NCBI GenBank assembly: GCA_934402395.1
Contig: CAKRTQ010000005.1
Location: 1-64,000, forward strand
DNA: 64,000 nucleotides
Direction: 5' to 3'
Source: an uncultured Eubacteriales bacterium
Lineage (GTDB): Bacteria; Bacillota; Clostridia; Oscillospirales; CAG-272
The position numbers and the translations under genes are program-made. The stretch's first letter is position 1, and each line of letters begins with the position of its first letter. Below the pieces are notes generated by a model. It saw only the letters and a list, made by a program, of their open reading frames with translations. It was not told where the DNA came from and made no database searches. Positions 40,425-48,980 of the stretch are shown here, piece after piece.

Positions 40425-41351
40425 ATGACATACACGACCGCATCGGCGCAGATCCGGGAAGAGTGCGGCTCTGAGAACGGCGTTCCGTTTGTGCGAGTAT
40501 CGGGAATACACGATTTTGACCTGCGCGATGTGATGGAATGCGGACAGTGCTTCCGCTTTTCACCTGTTGAGGGCAGCCCTCACGAATGTGAATATTCCGG
40601 CGTGGCGCGCGGCAGGTTCATAGCCGTTGCCACCGACGGCGACACGCTGACCGTTTACAATACCGACGGGGAAGGATTCCGCGATATCTTTTGCGGATAT
40701 TTCGGACTTGACACGGATTACGGCGCGATAAAGCGGGATATACTTGCGCGTTCCGACCGTCCGGTGCTCGGACGCGCGATAGCGGCGGGGGGCGGCATAC
40801 GTATTCTGCGGCAGGAGCCGTGGGAGACGCTTTGCTCGTTCATAATTTCGCAGAACAACAATATTCCGCGCATACGCGGGCTTGTCCGCGCCGTCTCCGA
40901 GGTATACGGTACGCCGATAGACTGTGCGCACCTTGCCGCGCACGGCGCGGGCGGTACGGAATATTCTTTTCCGACTGCGGCGGCGCTTGCCGACGCCGGC
41001 ACGGATGCGCTTGCAGCCCTCCGCACCGGCTTCCGCGCAAAGTACATATACGATGCAGCGCGCCGTGTGGCTGACGGCACGCTTGACCTCGGCGCGGTAG
41101 CTATGGCGGCTACCACTGCCGAGGCTGCGGATATGCTTATGACGGTTTCCGGTGTCGGTCCCAAGGTCGCCGCCTGTACGTTGCTTTTCGGCTTCGGCAG
41201 GCTTGACGCATTTCCCGTTGACGTGTGGATAAAGCGGGTCATAGCAAAGTATTTTCCCGGCGATTTCGATGCCGCCGCGCTGGGACCCTACGCCGGCGTC
41301 GCGCAGCAGTATCTTTTCTATTACGAAAGGGAGTCGGGCGGGGATGGGTGA
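40425..41351 (+). CDS. 8-oxoguanine DNA glycosylase / AP lyase (OGG1-like)
   Basis: A 308-residue base-excision repair enzyme of the helix-hairpin-helix superfamily. The N-terminal OGG_N part contains FDLRDVMECGQCFRFSP. The catalytic domain shows ETLCSFIISQNNNIPRIRGLVRAV (residues 133-157) and the helix-hairpin-helix MTVSGVGPKVAACTLLFGFGRLDAFPVDVWIKRVI near residue 238. The catalytic Lys is in GPKVA and the Asp in FPVDVW. It removes 8-oxoguanine opposite C and nicks the strand. ATG 40425 follows GGAGG; a GTG at 40419 is possible. It is convergent with the ferritin-like gene, three bases apart. Confidence 0.9.
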   Translation: MTYTTASAQIREECGSENGVPFVRVSGIHDFDLRDVMECGQCFRFSPVEGSPHECEYSGVARGRFIAVATDGDTLTVYNTDGEGFRDIFCGYFGLDTDYGAIKRDILARSDRPVLGRAIAAGGGIRILRQEPWETLCSFIISQNNNIPRIRGLVRAVSEVYGTPIDCAHLAAHGAGGTEYSFPTAAALADAGTDALAALRTGFRAKYIYDAARRVADGTLDLGAVAMAATTAEAADMLMTVSGVGPKVAACTLLFGFGRLDAFPVDVWIKRVIAKYFPGDFDAAALGPYAGVAQQYLFYYERESGGDG

Positions 41352-41354
41352 TCC

Positions 41355-41849
41355 TCACACGAGCAGCGCTTCCTGGATCTCGCGGTGCCTCTTTTCATCG
41401 CAGGCTATGCGGCGCAGCAGCGCGGCGGCGGGGAGCTGTCCCATACGCTCGGCAAGCGAGGCGATCCGCATATATTCGTTATACGCGGCAAGCTCATCCC
41501 GGATGTTGCACCTGAGAGCGCGCGCGGCTGCCACGGGTGCGCGGCTGTCCTTGTCGTCGCAAAGGCATATTCCGCCGCGCCCACGCACGGCGGTGCGCAC
41601 AACGGGATCGCCGCCGAGTCGGTTTATCAGCTCTCCGAGCATCCGGAAATGGTGCATTTCGTCGATCGCGATTTCGTCGAACATTGACGAAAGCCCGGGC
41701 ATCGTCTCGCCGAACATTATGCTCTGATAAAGGTATTCCGATATTGCATTCAGTTCGCCCGCGCGGCTGCGCGCCACCTCGCAGGCGAGACGGCAGTTGC
41801 AGGTGGTCCCGTCAAGCGACGGATAATCGTTCTTCTGATTTTCGTTCAT
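41355..41849 (-). CDS. Ferritin-like (rubrerythrin/Mn-catalase-type) four-helix protein
   Basis: A 164-residue protein with the di-metal four-helix pattern: AGELNAISEYLYQSIMF (Glu of helix 1), DEIAIDEMHHFRMLGELI (E-x2-H of helix 2), IRDELAAYNEYMRIASLAE (helix 3) and RIACDEKRHREIQEALL (E-x2-H of helix 4). A short Cys pair near the start (TTCNCRLACE) is unusual. Related clostridial proteins are annotated as ferritin-like or as spore-coat CotJC-like; oxygen or peroxide defence is inferred. ATG 41849 is preceded by AAGAAGGGAG. Confidence 0.8.
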   Translation of the reverse strand: MNENQKNDYPSLDGTTCNCRLACEVARSRAGELNAISEYLYQSIMFGETMPGLSSMFDEIAIDEMHHFRMLGELINRLGGDPVVRTAVRGRGGICLCDDKDSRAPVAAARALRCNIRDELAAYNEYMRIASLAERMGQLPAAALLRRIACDEKRHREIQEALLV

Positions 41850-41958
41850 GCTATCAAGCTCCCTTCTTGTCTTGGCGGAAAGAACCGGACACAAACCGCC
41901 CGTCGCGGACCCGGCTCCTCTTACCTTAACAGTTTATGCTTCGGGGTGAAAAACGGTG

Positions 41959-41987
41959 TTGACAATCGCGTGAACGCATGATATAAT
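41959..41987 (+). promoter_or_regulatory. Consensus promoter of the MoxR-DUF58 operon
   Basis: TTGACA (41959-41964), 17 bases, TATAAT (41982-41987), about 25 bases before the RBS AAAAGGGAG. Confidence 0.85.
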
Positions 41988-42018
41988 AGTATTACCAAAT
42001 AAAAGGGAGAAAAAGCAA

Positions 42019-42975
42019 ATGGACATACAGGGTGTTTCACGGCTGGCGGAGGCTGTACGCGAAAATATAGGCAAGGTCATCCTCGGTAAGGATGCCGAGA
42101 TAAAGCTTATAATCAACGCACTTATTTCGGGAGGTCATGTTTTGCTTGACGATATCCCCGGCACCGGCAAAACCTCGCTGGCGCGTGCGCTCGCGCGTTC
42201 CTGTGACGGTGAGGTGAAGCGCATACAGTTCACCCCGGACCTTTTGCCGTCCGATGTCACGGGCATAAATTTCTACGATCAGAAGACTGGTGAATTTGTT
42301 TTCCGCCGCGGTCCCGTTTTTACAAACGTCCTTATCGCGGATGAAATAAACCGCACCACGCCGCGCACGCAGTCGGCGCTTCTTGAGTGCATGGGCGAGG
42401 GGCAGACCACCGTTGACGGCGTGACATATCCCATGGCGCGGCCGTTCTTTGTGATAGCCACGCAGAATCCCATTGAATCTCTCGGCACTTTCCCGCTGCC
42501 GGAGGCTCAGTGTGACCGCTTTTTCATGAAGCTGGCACTCGGATACCCCGCCGCCGCGAGCGAGCGCGATATGATGAATATCCACGGCGGCGCATCGTCG
42601 CCGCTTGGATTGCTTCGTTCCGTGGCATCGACCGCCGATATCAACGCCGCCGCAGAGGCGGTGAAGAGCGTGCGCGTAGATGCGTCCGTGCGGGACTATA
42701 TCCTTGATATCGTCACCGCCACGCGCGAGAGCGAACGCATACGTCTCGGGGTCAGCCCGCGCGGTACGCTTGCCCTGCTTGCGGCGTCGCGCACAGCCGC
42801 CGCCATTGAAGGACGCGATTATGTGCTGCCCGACGACGTCAAGGCGGTCGCCGTGCCCGTGCTGGCGCACAGGATAATCGCCCATACGCAGGGGACCGTG
42901 CGTATTACCGACACAAACGAAAAGCTTATCGAATTTGTTCTTGACAGTGTCGCCGCCCCACTGGGGGCGGGCTGA
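42019..42975 (+). CDS. MoxR-family AAA+ ATPase
   Basis: A 318-residue chaperone-like ATPase. Walker A DDIPGTGKTSLARAL near residue 42, the MoxR block FTPDLLPSDVTGINFYDQKTGEFVFRRGPVFTNVLIADEINRTTPRTQSALLECMGEGQTTVDG in sequence with Walker B ADEINR, sensor 1 FFVIATQNPIE, and arginine-finger region LPEAQCDRFFMKL. The C-terminal lid has VSPRGTLALLAASRTAAAIEGRDYVLPDDVKA. MoxR proteins act with DUF58 and von Willebrand-type partners in maturation of secreted or membrane complexes. The DUF58 gene follows 30 bases later. Confidence 0.95.
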   Translation: MDIQGVSRLAEAVRENIGKVILGKDAEIKLIINALISGGHVLLDDIPGTGKTSLARALARSCDGEVKRIQFTPDLLPSDVTGINFYDQKTGEFVFRRGPVFTNVLIADEINRTTPRTQSALLECMGEGQTTVDGVTYPMARPFFVIATQNPIESLGTFPLPEAQCDRFFMKLALGYPAAASERDMMNIHGGASSPLGLLRSVASTADINAAAEAVKSVRVDASVRDYILDIVTATRESERIRLGVSPRGTLALLAASRTAAAIEGRDYVLPDDVKAVAVPVLAHRIIAHTQGTVRITDTNEKLIEFVLDSVAAPLGAG

Positions 42976-43005
42976 TGCCGTCCTTGCCGGAGCGGAGGAC
43001 GTGAT

Positions 43006-44196
43006 ATGCTTTTTCTGGCTGTACTCATCGCCCTTGTTGCCGCCGTTGTTGCCGAGTATCTGATATACGGCAGGCGGGCATTCGACCGTCTCGCATACCG
43101 CGCGACATTTTCCGAGTCCGAGGTGGCGGTGGGGGACGATGTTTATCTTTTCGAGGAAATAAGAAACGACGGGCATCTGCCCATTCCGTTTCTCAAGGTC
43201 GATACAGACCTGCCCGAGGGGCTGGAATTTACCCTCATTGAGGTCGACCGCGAGCGCGGCGGCAGAAAAATAGCTTCCACGCGTTCGATACAGTCCATAT
43301 TCGTGCTTCACAGCAATTCGCGCATAAGGCGGCGGTGGCGCGTTCGCGCAAAAAAACGCGGTGAATACCGCCTTGGCGGTGTGGTCGTCAGCGTTGGCGA
43401 CGTGCTCGGGCTGAACACCGTCTCCCGCCGGCTTGAAATACAGCAGAGCGGGCGCACGTCTGTGGTCGTTCTGCCCGCGCCGCGCGCGCTTTGCGCGGTG
43501 TCCGCCTCGTCGCGCCTGCTTTGCGGCGATCTTATTTCCGCGCTCTGCCCGGTCACCGACCCGCAGATCGTGGCGGGAACGCGCGAATACACCGTGTACG
43601 ATCCCATGAACCGCATAAACTGGAAATCCACCGCGATACACGCAAAGCTCATGGTCAATATCGAGGAACGCACTGTGCGCCCGCGCTTTTCGGTGCTCCT
43701 CAATATGAATTCAAGGCAGATAGAACAGCGTCCCGACACTCCGTCCGACCCTGCGTCGGTCGAGAGGGGAATAACGCTCGCGGCGTCTCTTCTTGACCGC
43801 ATTGCCGCCGAGGAGGTCCCCGCGCGCCTGTTCGTGAACGCACCGCCGCCCGATGGCAGCGAGGATGCGGTCATTCCCGTGGATGACGGCGGCGGGATCT
43901 CCGTGTTCGGTCCGTGGCGCGGCAGGGCGCGCATGGTGGATGCGATGCGCACATTGGCGCGTCTCCCCATGGCGATATCCGTAACGCCCGAAAAAATGTT
44001 CGATCTCATCCTTTCCGCGCCCCATCTTTTCGGCGAAAACGAAAATCTTATCGTCGTTTCCCCCTATATTGACGGCAGAATGATAAACTTCAAAAACCTT
44101 TTGCGCGAGCGCGGTGTGCGTGTTGTGTTTTACATAACCTCCGCGCGCAACACGGCGGGAGTTCTGCCGCCCGACACTTATTTTGACTTCGGCTGA
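43006..44196 (+). CDS. DUF58 domain membrane protein
   Basis: A 396-residue protein. One N-terminal hydrophobic segment (LFLAVLIALVAAVVAEYLIY), a beta-rich module (ATFSESEVAVGDDVYLFEEIRNDGHLPIPFLKVDTDLPEGL in order) and the DUF58 hallmark REYTVYDPMNRINWKSTAIHAKLMVNIEERT near residue 200. A VWA-like fold follows. DUF58 proteins pair with MoxR ATPases, as here, and may form part of a surface-protein or polysaccharide processing device. In many genomes the third gene is a transglutaminase; here it is a different membrane protein. Confidence 0.92.
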   Translation: MLFLAVLIALVAAVVAEYLIYGRRAFDRLAYRATFSESEVAVGDDVYLFEEIRNDGHLPIPFLKVDTDLPEGLEFTLIEVDRERGGRKIASTRSIQSIFVLHSNSRIRRRWRVRAKKRGEYRLGGVVVSVGDVLGLNTVSRRLEIQQSGRTSVVVLPAPRALCAVSASSRLLCGDLISALCPVTDPQIVAGTREYTVYDPMNRINWKSTAIHAKLMVNIEERTVRPRFSVLLNMNSRQIEQRPDTPSDPASVERGITLAASLLDRIAAEEVPARLFVNAPPPDGSEDAVIPVDDGGGISVFGPWRGRARMVDAMRTLARLPMAISVTPEKMFDLILSAPHLFGENENLIVVSPYIDGRMINFKNLLRERGVRVVFYITSARNTAGVLPPDTYFDFG

Positions 44197-44255
44197 TATC
44201 GCATGAAAGTTCATTTACGCCTGTGCCGTCCTCGGACGGCTGAAACGAGACTGAC

Positions 44256-45731
44256 ATGAAACGAAAAAAAGACCCCGGCGGCGGGTATGCCGCATTTTAC
44301 AGATTCCTCAGCGTGTCGGCGATGTTTTTTGTGGTGTCCGTCGGCACGACCGGGATTTACCACGAACTCGGTATCGAAGCTGCGGGGCTTCTCATCAACC
44401 TCGCTCTTATCGGCACCGGCTACGGACTGATGTCGCTCTTTGCGCGCATCACGCGCTTCAGACGCCGCAGCGACTCGCGCGGATATGAATCGGACGGCGG
44501 ATACTTCAGTCCGAAGCACGCCTCCGCACCGATCGCGGTGATATTTCTGATCGGCCTTGTCATCCGCGCGGCAACGGCACATCTGGAATACGAATACGCA
44601 ATGAGCACCCCGGGCGTTGCGTACGATCCGGATTCGCTGCTTTCCCTCACCGTAATGATATTCTGTGTTGCAATGATGACGGGCGGCACGGTCCTGTGGT
44701 TCGTGCCCTACGAGCGTCTTGTATCGCAGCGTACTGCGGTGATCTCATTTGCCGTCATGTTCATCTGCTTTGCATTCTGGGGATCTGCGGGCGTCGCCGG
44801 AGCAATGGCGGGTATCTGCCTTATCGGGTATGTGCTGTCCGCATCGCTGGCGCTCAACCAGAATTCTCTTATGCGCTCTTACCGCGGCACGGTCATGGCG
44901 TTTATTTCGCCGCGCGCGCGGCGCTACAATATGCGGCTTGCGCTTGTCTTTTGCGCCGCCGTACTGCTTTTATCGCTCGGCGGCTGGGTGATCGCAGTCG
45001 GACTTTCCACTATCGTAAAGGCGATCCTTTACGTCATCGTCAATTCAAAGACCGCGCCCCCCGACGGCGATGAGATCGGCGTTCCCGATGCCGTGGATCG
45101 CGGAATGCTCTTCAATATGTACGTTTTCGGAGCAAAAAAGGCTGATGACAGCGTAAATTACCGCATTTTTATATTTTTCTCGGTCATATCGGTCCTGGGA
45201 CTGATAATATTCCTCCTTCGGCGGCAAACTGAAATAAAGAGACTCATCAATGCGGTAAAGCGTGCCGTTCTCCGGCTTATTGACTTTATTTTCGCACCGA
45301 TCTCCGACAGCATGGTCTATTTCAGGTCAAATATGCGCCGCGAGGATACCGACGCAAGTTTTACCGACGAGGAGGAGCGGCTCGTGTCCGATCCCCGCAT
45401 CGGCGAGGCGCGCCGTACCGAGAGACGGCGCTCCGGCTGGCGCGATTTCATGGCGGGACTCAGGGCAGAGGAGACCGACGCGGCGCGTCTCTGCTACGCT
45501 TATGCGGTTTTTGCCTCGCAGCTCCGGGCTGTTCCGCAGTTTGCCAAAAAGAGCGACACGGCGCGCGAGCTCCGGGGCAGGATATCCCGACGCCGCCTTT
45601 ATACCGACGATGACATTGCCTCCATAACATCCGCATTCGAGCGCGCGAAATATTCCGGCGATATCGATCCCGCCGAGGCGCGCGCGGCTACCGAAAAGCT
45701 CTGCCGTATCATACGGCGCAACATGGACTGA
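44256..45731 (+). CDS. Polytopic membrane protein with DUF4129-like tail, third gene of the MoxR-DUF58 operon
   Basis: A 491-residue protein. About nine hydrophobic segments lie in residues 12-235 and a tenth (IFIFFSVISVLGLIIFLLR) near residue 310. A cytoplasmic tail of about 160 residues ends with ARLCYAYAVFASQLR, TARELRGRISRR and YTDDDIASITSAFERAKYSGDIDPAEARAA, which resembles the DUF4129 tail of membrane transglutaminases in MoxR-DUF58 clusters. The Cys-His-Asp transglutaminase domain itself is absent. It may be a transglutaminase-less version that works with a separate enzyme. ATG 44256 lies 60 bases after the DUF58 stop, with a small CCGTCC/GGACGG hairpin between. Confidence 0.7.
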   Translation: MKRKKDPGGGYAAFYRFLSVSAMFFVVSVGTTGIYHELGIEAAGLLINLALIGTGYGLMSLFARITRFRRRSDSRGYESDGGYFSPKHASAPIAVIFLIGLVIRAATAHLEYEYAMSTPGVAYDPDSLLSLTVMIFCVAMMTGGTVLWFVPYERLVSQRTAVISFAVMFICFAFWGSAGVAGAMAGICLIGYVLSASLALNQNSLMRSYRGTVMAFISPRARRYNMRLALVFCAAVLLLSLGGWVIAVGLSTIVKAILYVIVNSKTAPPDGDEIGVPDAVDRGMLFNMYVFGAKKADDSVNYRIFIFFSVISVLGLIIFLLRRQTEIKRLINAVKRAVLRLIDFIFAPISDSMVYFRSNMRREDTDASFTDEEERLVSDPRIGEARRTERRRSGWRDFMAGLRAEETDAARLCYAYAVFASQLRAVPQFAKKSDTARELRGRISRRRLYTDDDIASITSAFERAKYSGDIDPAEARAATEKLCRIIRRNMD

Positions 45732-45740
45732 TCGGTCCGT

Positions 45741-45780
45741 GTGTGAGTTCGAAAGCTTCCTCACATAAATAAAAACTAAA
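45741..45780 (+). promoter_or_regulatory. preQ1-I riboswitch
   Basis: P1 stem GTGTGAG (45741-45747) with CTCACAT (45760-45766), a 12-base loop TTCGAAAGCTTC, and the A-rich tail AAATAAAAACTAAAG that defines the preQ1-I class. The tail leads into a GCGAG-type ribosome binding site, so control is likely at translation: bound preQ1 would hide the site. The gene behind it is queT, an expected target. Confidence 0.8.
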
Positions 45781-45792
45781 GCGAGAATAAAA

Positions 45793-46290
45793 ATGAAAAA
45801 AACAAACAAGACCGTCAGGTTCATCTGTCACGGCGCAATGATCGCCGCTTCCTACACAGTTCTTACCCTTATTTCCGCCGCATTCGGACTTTCCGGCGGC
45901 GTGATACAGTTCCGTCTCTCCGAGGCGCTCTGCATCCTCGGCGTTCTCACCCCTGCCGCAGTGCCGGGAGTGGCACTCGGCTGTGTGATCTCCAATCTTG
46001 TCACCGGCGGTGCGGTGTGGGATATTGTTTTCGGCTCGGCGGCGTCGCTTGTCGGAATGCTCGGCGTGCGTGCGCTCCTTCGCCATCCGTACATCTCTCC
46101 GCTGCCCTATGTGGCTGCAAACGTTGTTGTGGTTCCTCTTGTGCTGCGCTTTGTTTATGCCGCCGAGGGAACGCTGCCGTATTTTGCTCTCACCGTCGGT
46201 ATCGGCGAGGTCGTATGCGCATGGATACTCGGCATTCTGCTCTTTACGGCACTGCGCCGCACCGGAGCGGACAGATTTTTTGCTCTGTAA
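45793..46290 (+). CDS. queT: QueT-family queuosine precursor ECF transporter S component
   Basis: A 165-residue membrane protein with about five helices. The QueT pattern is seen in TVLTLISAAFGLSGGVIQFRLSEALCILGVLTPAAVPGVALGCVISNLVTGGAVWDIVFGSAASLVG in order. It imports a queuosine precursor such as preQ0 or preQ1 with a shared ECF energizing module. The preQ1-I riboswitch ahead of it supports the assignment strongly. It follows the MoxR operon by 60 bases without its own promoter that I could see, and the LysR gene follows after 15 bases. Confidence 0.93.
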   Translation: MKKTNKTVRFICHGAMIAASYTVLTLISAAFGLSGGVIQFRLSEALCILGVLTPAAVPGVALGCVISNLVTGGAVWDIVFGSAASLVGMLGVRALLRHPYISPLPYVAANVVVVPLVLRFVYAAEGTLPYFALTVGIGEVVCAWILGILLFTALRRTGADRFFAL

Positions 46291-46305
46291 AAGGAAGTAT
46301 ATGTG

Positions 46306-47199
46306 ATGAATATTGTTTACCTCAGATACGCACTTGAGATAGCGGAGTCTGGCTCGCTCAGCCGAGCTGCCGAAAGACTGTATATCGGTCAGCCCAATCT
46401 CAGCCGCGCTATGCGCGAGCTTGAAAGCTCGCTCGGGACCGAGCTTTTTGAGCGTTCGTCGCGCGGAATGGTCCCGACGCCCGACGGCGAGGTTTTCCTG
46501 CAATATGCAAAAAAGATACTCTCAGAGGTCGATGCGGTAGAGGGAATGTTCCGCGGCGGCGCCGTGAGACAGCAGAGATTTTCTCTTTCCGCTCCCGCGG
46601 CAGGCTACATTTCTGCGGCTTTTGCTTCGATCTGCCGCATTTTTGACGGTCACGCCGCGCTTGAAGTGACGTTCCGCGAATCCGAGGTGAGCGAGACCGT
46701 TGCCGCCGTCGGCGACAGCGACTCCTCTGTCGGCATCATCCGTTACGATGCCAAGCAGGACAAATTTCACAAGACGCGGCTTGACGCACGCGGCATAAAC
46801 TATGAGCTCATCGCCGAATTTCAGCCGGTCGTGATATGCTCCGGGCGTTCCCCGGCTGCATCGGGCTCGGGCCTCGGCGGGCTTATCGAAGTCACCTGCC
46901 CCGCGCATTCTATCCCCCTTCTTCCTTCCGTGGGCACCCCGGAGGTCCAAGGGACACGTATGTTTCTCTCCGATCGCGCCGCCTGTCTTGACGTGCTGTC
47001 AAAAAACGAAAACACCTTCATGTGGTCGTCCCCCGAGCCGCCCGAGCTGCTTGAGCGGTACGGCCTTGCGGAGGTAAAGCTTCCCGTACACGGCCGCATT
47101 TTCAAAGACGTTATGATAAGCCGCGCCGATCACAGCTTTTCCGACATCGAAAAAAACTTCATCTCCGAGCTCTGCCGTCTCCGCCGCGAGTTTTTTTGA
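46306..47199 (+). CDS. LysR-family transcriptional regulator
   Basis: A 297-residue regulator. The N-terminal winged helix reads VYLRYALEIAESGSLSRAAERLYIGQPNLSRAMRELESSLGTELFERSSRGMVPTPDGEVFLQYA in order (residues 4-68), the standard LysR helix-turn-helix. An effector domain of about 200 residues follows, with a clear hinge after IDL-type EVDAVEGMFRG. Residues in the pocket are not diagnostic. It lies on the same strand 15 bases after queT and carries GGAAG ahead of ATG 46306; a GTG three bases upstream is possible. Its target genes are not evident, since the next genes face the other way. Its stop is immediately followed by composite repeat L3. Confidence 0.9.
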   Translation: MNIVYLRYALEIAESGSLSRAAERLYIGQPNLSRAMRELESSLGTELFERSSRGMVPTPDGEVFLQYAKKILSEVDAVEGMFRGGAVRQQRFSLSAPAAGYISAAFASICRIFDGHAALEVTFRESEVSETVAAVGDSDSSVGIIRYDAKQDKFHKTRLDARGINYELIAEFQPVVICSGRSPAASGSGLGGLIEVTCPAHSIPLLPSVGTPEVQGTRMFLSDRAACLDVLSKNENTFMWSSPEPPELLERYGLAEVKLPVHGRIFKDVMISRADHSFSDIEKNFISELCRLRREFF

Positions 47200-47378
47200 A
47201 CTCGGGTGGCGTTTGTGCAGATTTTTATCTGCATACCCCGAGAATAGGCGGGTAATAAAGTTATATAGACGCTTGGAGTCTTGTTACCCCGCCGCGTTTA
47301 GCCGTGCTGTGGCACGGCTAAACCCAAGAACAGAAAAAGCAGATTCATATCTTCCTGACGCCGGACGGTTACATCAAA
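47200..47378 (-). repeat. Composite intergenic repeat, long form, inverted (copy L3)
   Basis: Read on the minus strand it has the same order as L1: GATGTAACCGTCCGGCGTCA head, hairpin GTTTAGCCGTGC/GCACGGCTAAAC, GGCGGGGTAAC ... TTACCCGCC stem with CAAGCGTCTATATAAC, and CTCGGGGT ... CACCCGAG. The stem of the second hairpin differs from L1 on both arms. It begins at the base after the LysR stop codon. Confidence 0.85.
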
Positions 47379-47471
47379 ATATGATATAACTACAGCGGCA
47401 ACGAATATCGTTTTTCCGCCACCATGCCGCCGTGGAGCAGAATAGTAGGATATATCCGCTTTATTACAAAT

Positions 47472-47531
47472 CAAGACCGCACCTGCATCCGGTATATCGC
47501 ATTGATACACCGTGATATCGGTACGGTCTTG
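47472..47531 (+). terminator. Long-loop hairpin with T-run between LysR and asparaginase genes
   Basis: CAAGACCG ... CGGTCTTG followed by TTTTATTTA. The 44-base loop can fold further (CACCGTGATATCGGT). It suits termination of the LysR transcript. The stretch 47379-47471 between repeat and hairpin shows no gene. Confidence 0.6.
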
Positions 47532-47533
47532 TT

Positions 47534-48538
47534 TTATTTATCTTCCGTTATTTCATCCGGCGGAAGTATATCGTGGCTTATCGGCGCATAGAAGAGCCGC
47601 CGGCGTTCCTCCGGGTCATCCGTTTCCGCAAGTATCCACATAAGCTTTGTAAAGCACGCCTCCGGGGTCATATCAAACGCCTCAAGCACGCCCATATCAC
47701 GCAGTCCGCTGCCCACGTTGTAGACCGAAAGATCGGTCCCCTCGCTCTGCACCTGCGTTGTAAGTGCCACGGTCTTGCCGGCTGCAATTGCTTTTTCGAC
47801 CTCGCGCCGGAATGCTCCGTCCCGATCGGGCAGCCCGCCGACTCCGAACGATTCGATCACCAGTGCGCGGTAGCGTCCGAGCATAAAATGCAAAAGCTCC
47901 GCATCGGTCCCCGGCGTCAGCTTGAGCAGTCCCACCGACGGATCAAGTCTGCCGTAAAATTTCGTTTCCCCTGCTGTCGGATCGAAAAATACGGTCAGGC
48001 GGTTGTTCTGCACTGTGGCGATCGGCGGATAATTCGGGCTTGAAAAAGCCGAATAGCTTTTTGTGCGTGTCTTTCGCGCCCGCGTTCCGAGCAGCACCTG
48101 CCCGCCGAACACCACGAGCACCCCCGAAAGTCCGGACGAGGAGCACAGAAAGCTGTCGCCGAGGTTTTGCTTTGAGTCCGTGGTGTCAAAGCCGATAGGC
48201 TTTTGCGCGCCGGTTATCACTATCGGTTTTCTGCTGTTTTGTATGAGATATGAAAGCGCGGCGGCGGTGTATGCGAGCGTGTCGGTGCCGTGCGCGATCA
48301 CAAATCCGTCATAGCCGTCGTAATTCCGCGCGATCTCGTCAGCCATCCGCAGCCAGTGCCTCGGCGTGATGTCGGTGCTGTCGAGGGTAAAGAGCTGACG
48401 CGCGTCAATGCGGCATATTTCCGAGACCTTCGGCACGTGGTGCAAAAGCTGCTCCGCTGTCAGTGCGGGGGAGAGCGAGTCTCCCGAAAGCTCAGATGCG
48501 ATCGTGCCGCCGGTCCCTATAAACAGCAGTTTTTTCAT
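47534..48538 (-). CDS. ansA: Type I (cytoplasmic) L-asparaginase
   Basis: A 334-residue enzyme that hydrolyses asparagine to aspartate and ammonia. Active-site Thr in GTGGTIAS near residue 9, second Thr-Asp-Lys set in FVIAHGTDTLAYTAAALSYL near residue 82, and a GAQKP block near residue 110. The C-terminal lobe contains LVIESFGVGGLPD. It lacks a signal peptide, so a cytoplasmic housekeeping role is likely. It is monocistronic. Upstream is a clear -10 (TATAAT at 48594-48599, minus strand) but no ordinary -35; instead TTGACACCG occurs twice, 18 bases apart. Confidence 0.94.
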   Translation of the reverse strand: MKKLLFIGTGGTIASELSGDSLSPALTAEQLLHHVPKVSEICRIDARQLFTLDSTDITPRHWLRMADEIARNYDGYDGFVIAHGTDTLAYTAAALSYLIQNSRKPIVITGAQKPIGFDTTDSKQNLGDSFLCSSSGLSGVLVVFGGQVLLGTRARKTRTKSYSAFSSPNYPPIATVQNNRLTVFFDPTAGETKFYGRLDPSVGLLKLTPGTDAELLHFMLGRYRALVIESFGVGGLPDRDGAFRREVEKAIAAGKTVALTTQVQSEGTDLSVYNVGSGLRDMGVLEAFDMTPEACFTKLMWILAETDDPEERRRLFYAPISHDILPPDEITEDK

Positions 48539-48593
48539 GTTTTTGACTTCCTTTGCGGTCGGGCTTCGCGCCCGTGTACTTTGTCTTATCCCT

Positions 48594-48630
48594 ATTATAC
48601 CACCGGTGTCAAGCTGTTATCGGTGTCAAC
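48594..48630 (-). promoter_or_regulatory. Atypical promoter region of ansA with duplicated TTGACACCG
   Basis: Minus strand: TTGACACCG at 48622-48630 and again at 48604-48612, then TATAAT at 48594-48599. The spacing from either TTGACA to the -10 (25 or 7 bases) is wrong for sigma-A, so the repeats may be an activator site. Confidence 0.45.
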
Positions 48631-48649
48631 GGGGATTTTACTTTTCCGT

Positions 48650-48942
48650 GCGGACACCGGGGGCTTTTGCGAAACGAACCGTACGGGAATCTGAACCCTT
48701 CAAGTCCCTTGCGGACTTGAGTGGGTACGACTTGATTTGTCTGAAAAACACCCGTACGGGAGATCGAAAGGTTTGCCGTTGCACGGCAAACCGGAATAAC
48801 GACTCGGCGGTTCAACACCGCTGTTTTGCCTTGAAATTTTTATGAATTTTAAAGTTATGCAAGGCAAAAACGCCGTTATTCACGAGACACGGCGGCTCCC
48901 GACCGCCGAGTCTCGTGGTTCGTTTCTGCGAAACAAACCATC
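48650..48942 (-). other. Hairpin-rich stretch downstream of tRNA-Glu with two partial tRNA 3'-end copies
   Basis: Reading away from the tRNA (minus strand): GGTTTgTTTC/GAAACgAACC hairpin, CACGAGAC tCGGCGG/CCGCCG GTCTCGTG hairpin, repeat J3 (48794-48881), GGTTTGCCGT/ACGGCAAACC hairpin, a first tRNA-like end TTTCGATCTCCCGTACGGGT (48750-48769), stem ACTCAAGTCC/GGGACTTGA, and a second end GGGTTCAGATTCCCGTACGG (48678-48697) that matches the tRNA-Glu T-arm with one inserted base. No open reading frame of interest. Confidence 0.6.
48794..48881 (+). repeat. Nested-stem (three-way junction) repeat, copy J3
   Basis: Outer stem GAATAACG / CGTTATTC; hairpin CTCGGCGG ttcaa CACCGCT; stem GTTTTGCCTTG / CAAGGCAAAAAC. 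The outer and second stems differ in sequence from J1 (AATTGCGGC, GTTTTGACTG) but stay paired. Confidence 0.75.
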
Positions 48943-48980
48943 AAAAAAGCACGCATGGACTTGTCCATGCGTGCTTTTTT
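48943..48980 (-). terminator. Terminator of tRNA-Glu
   Basis: Minus strand AAAAAAGCACGCATGGAC aa GTCCATGCGTGCTTTTTT, starting at the final A of the encoded CCA end. Confidence 0.9.
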
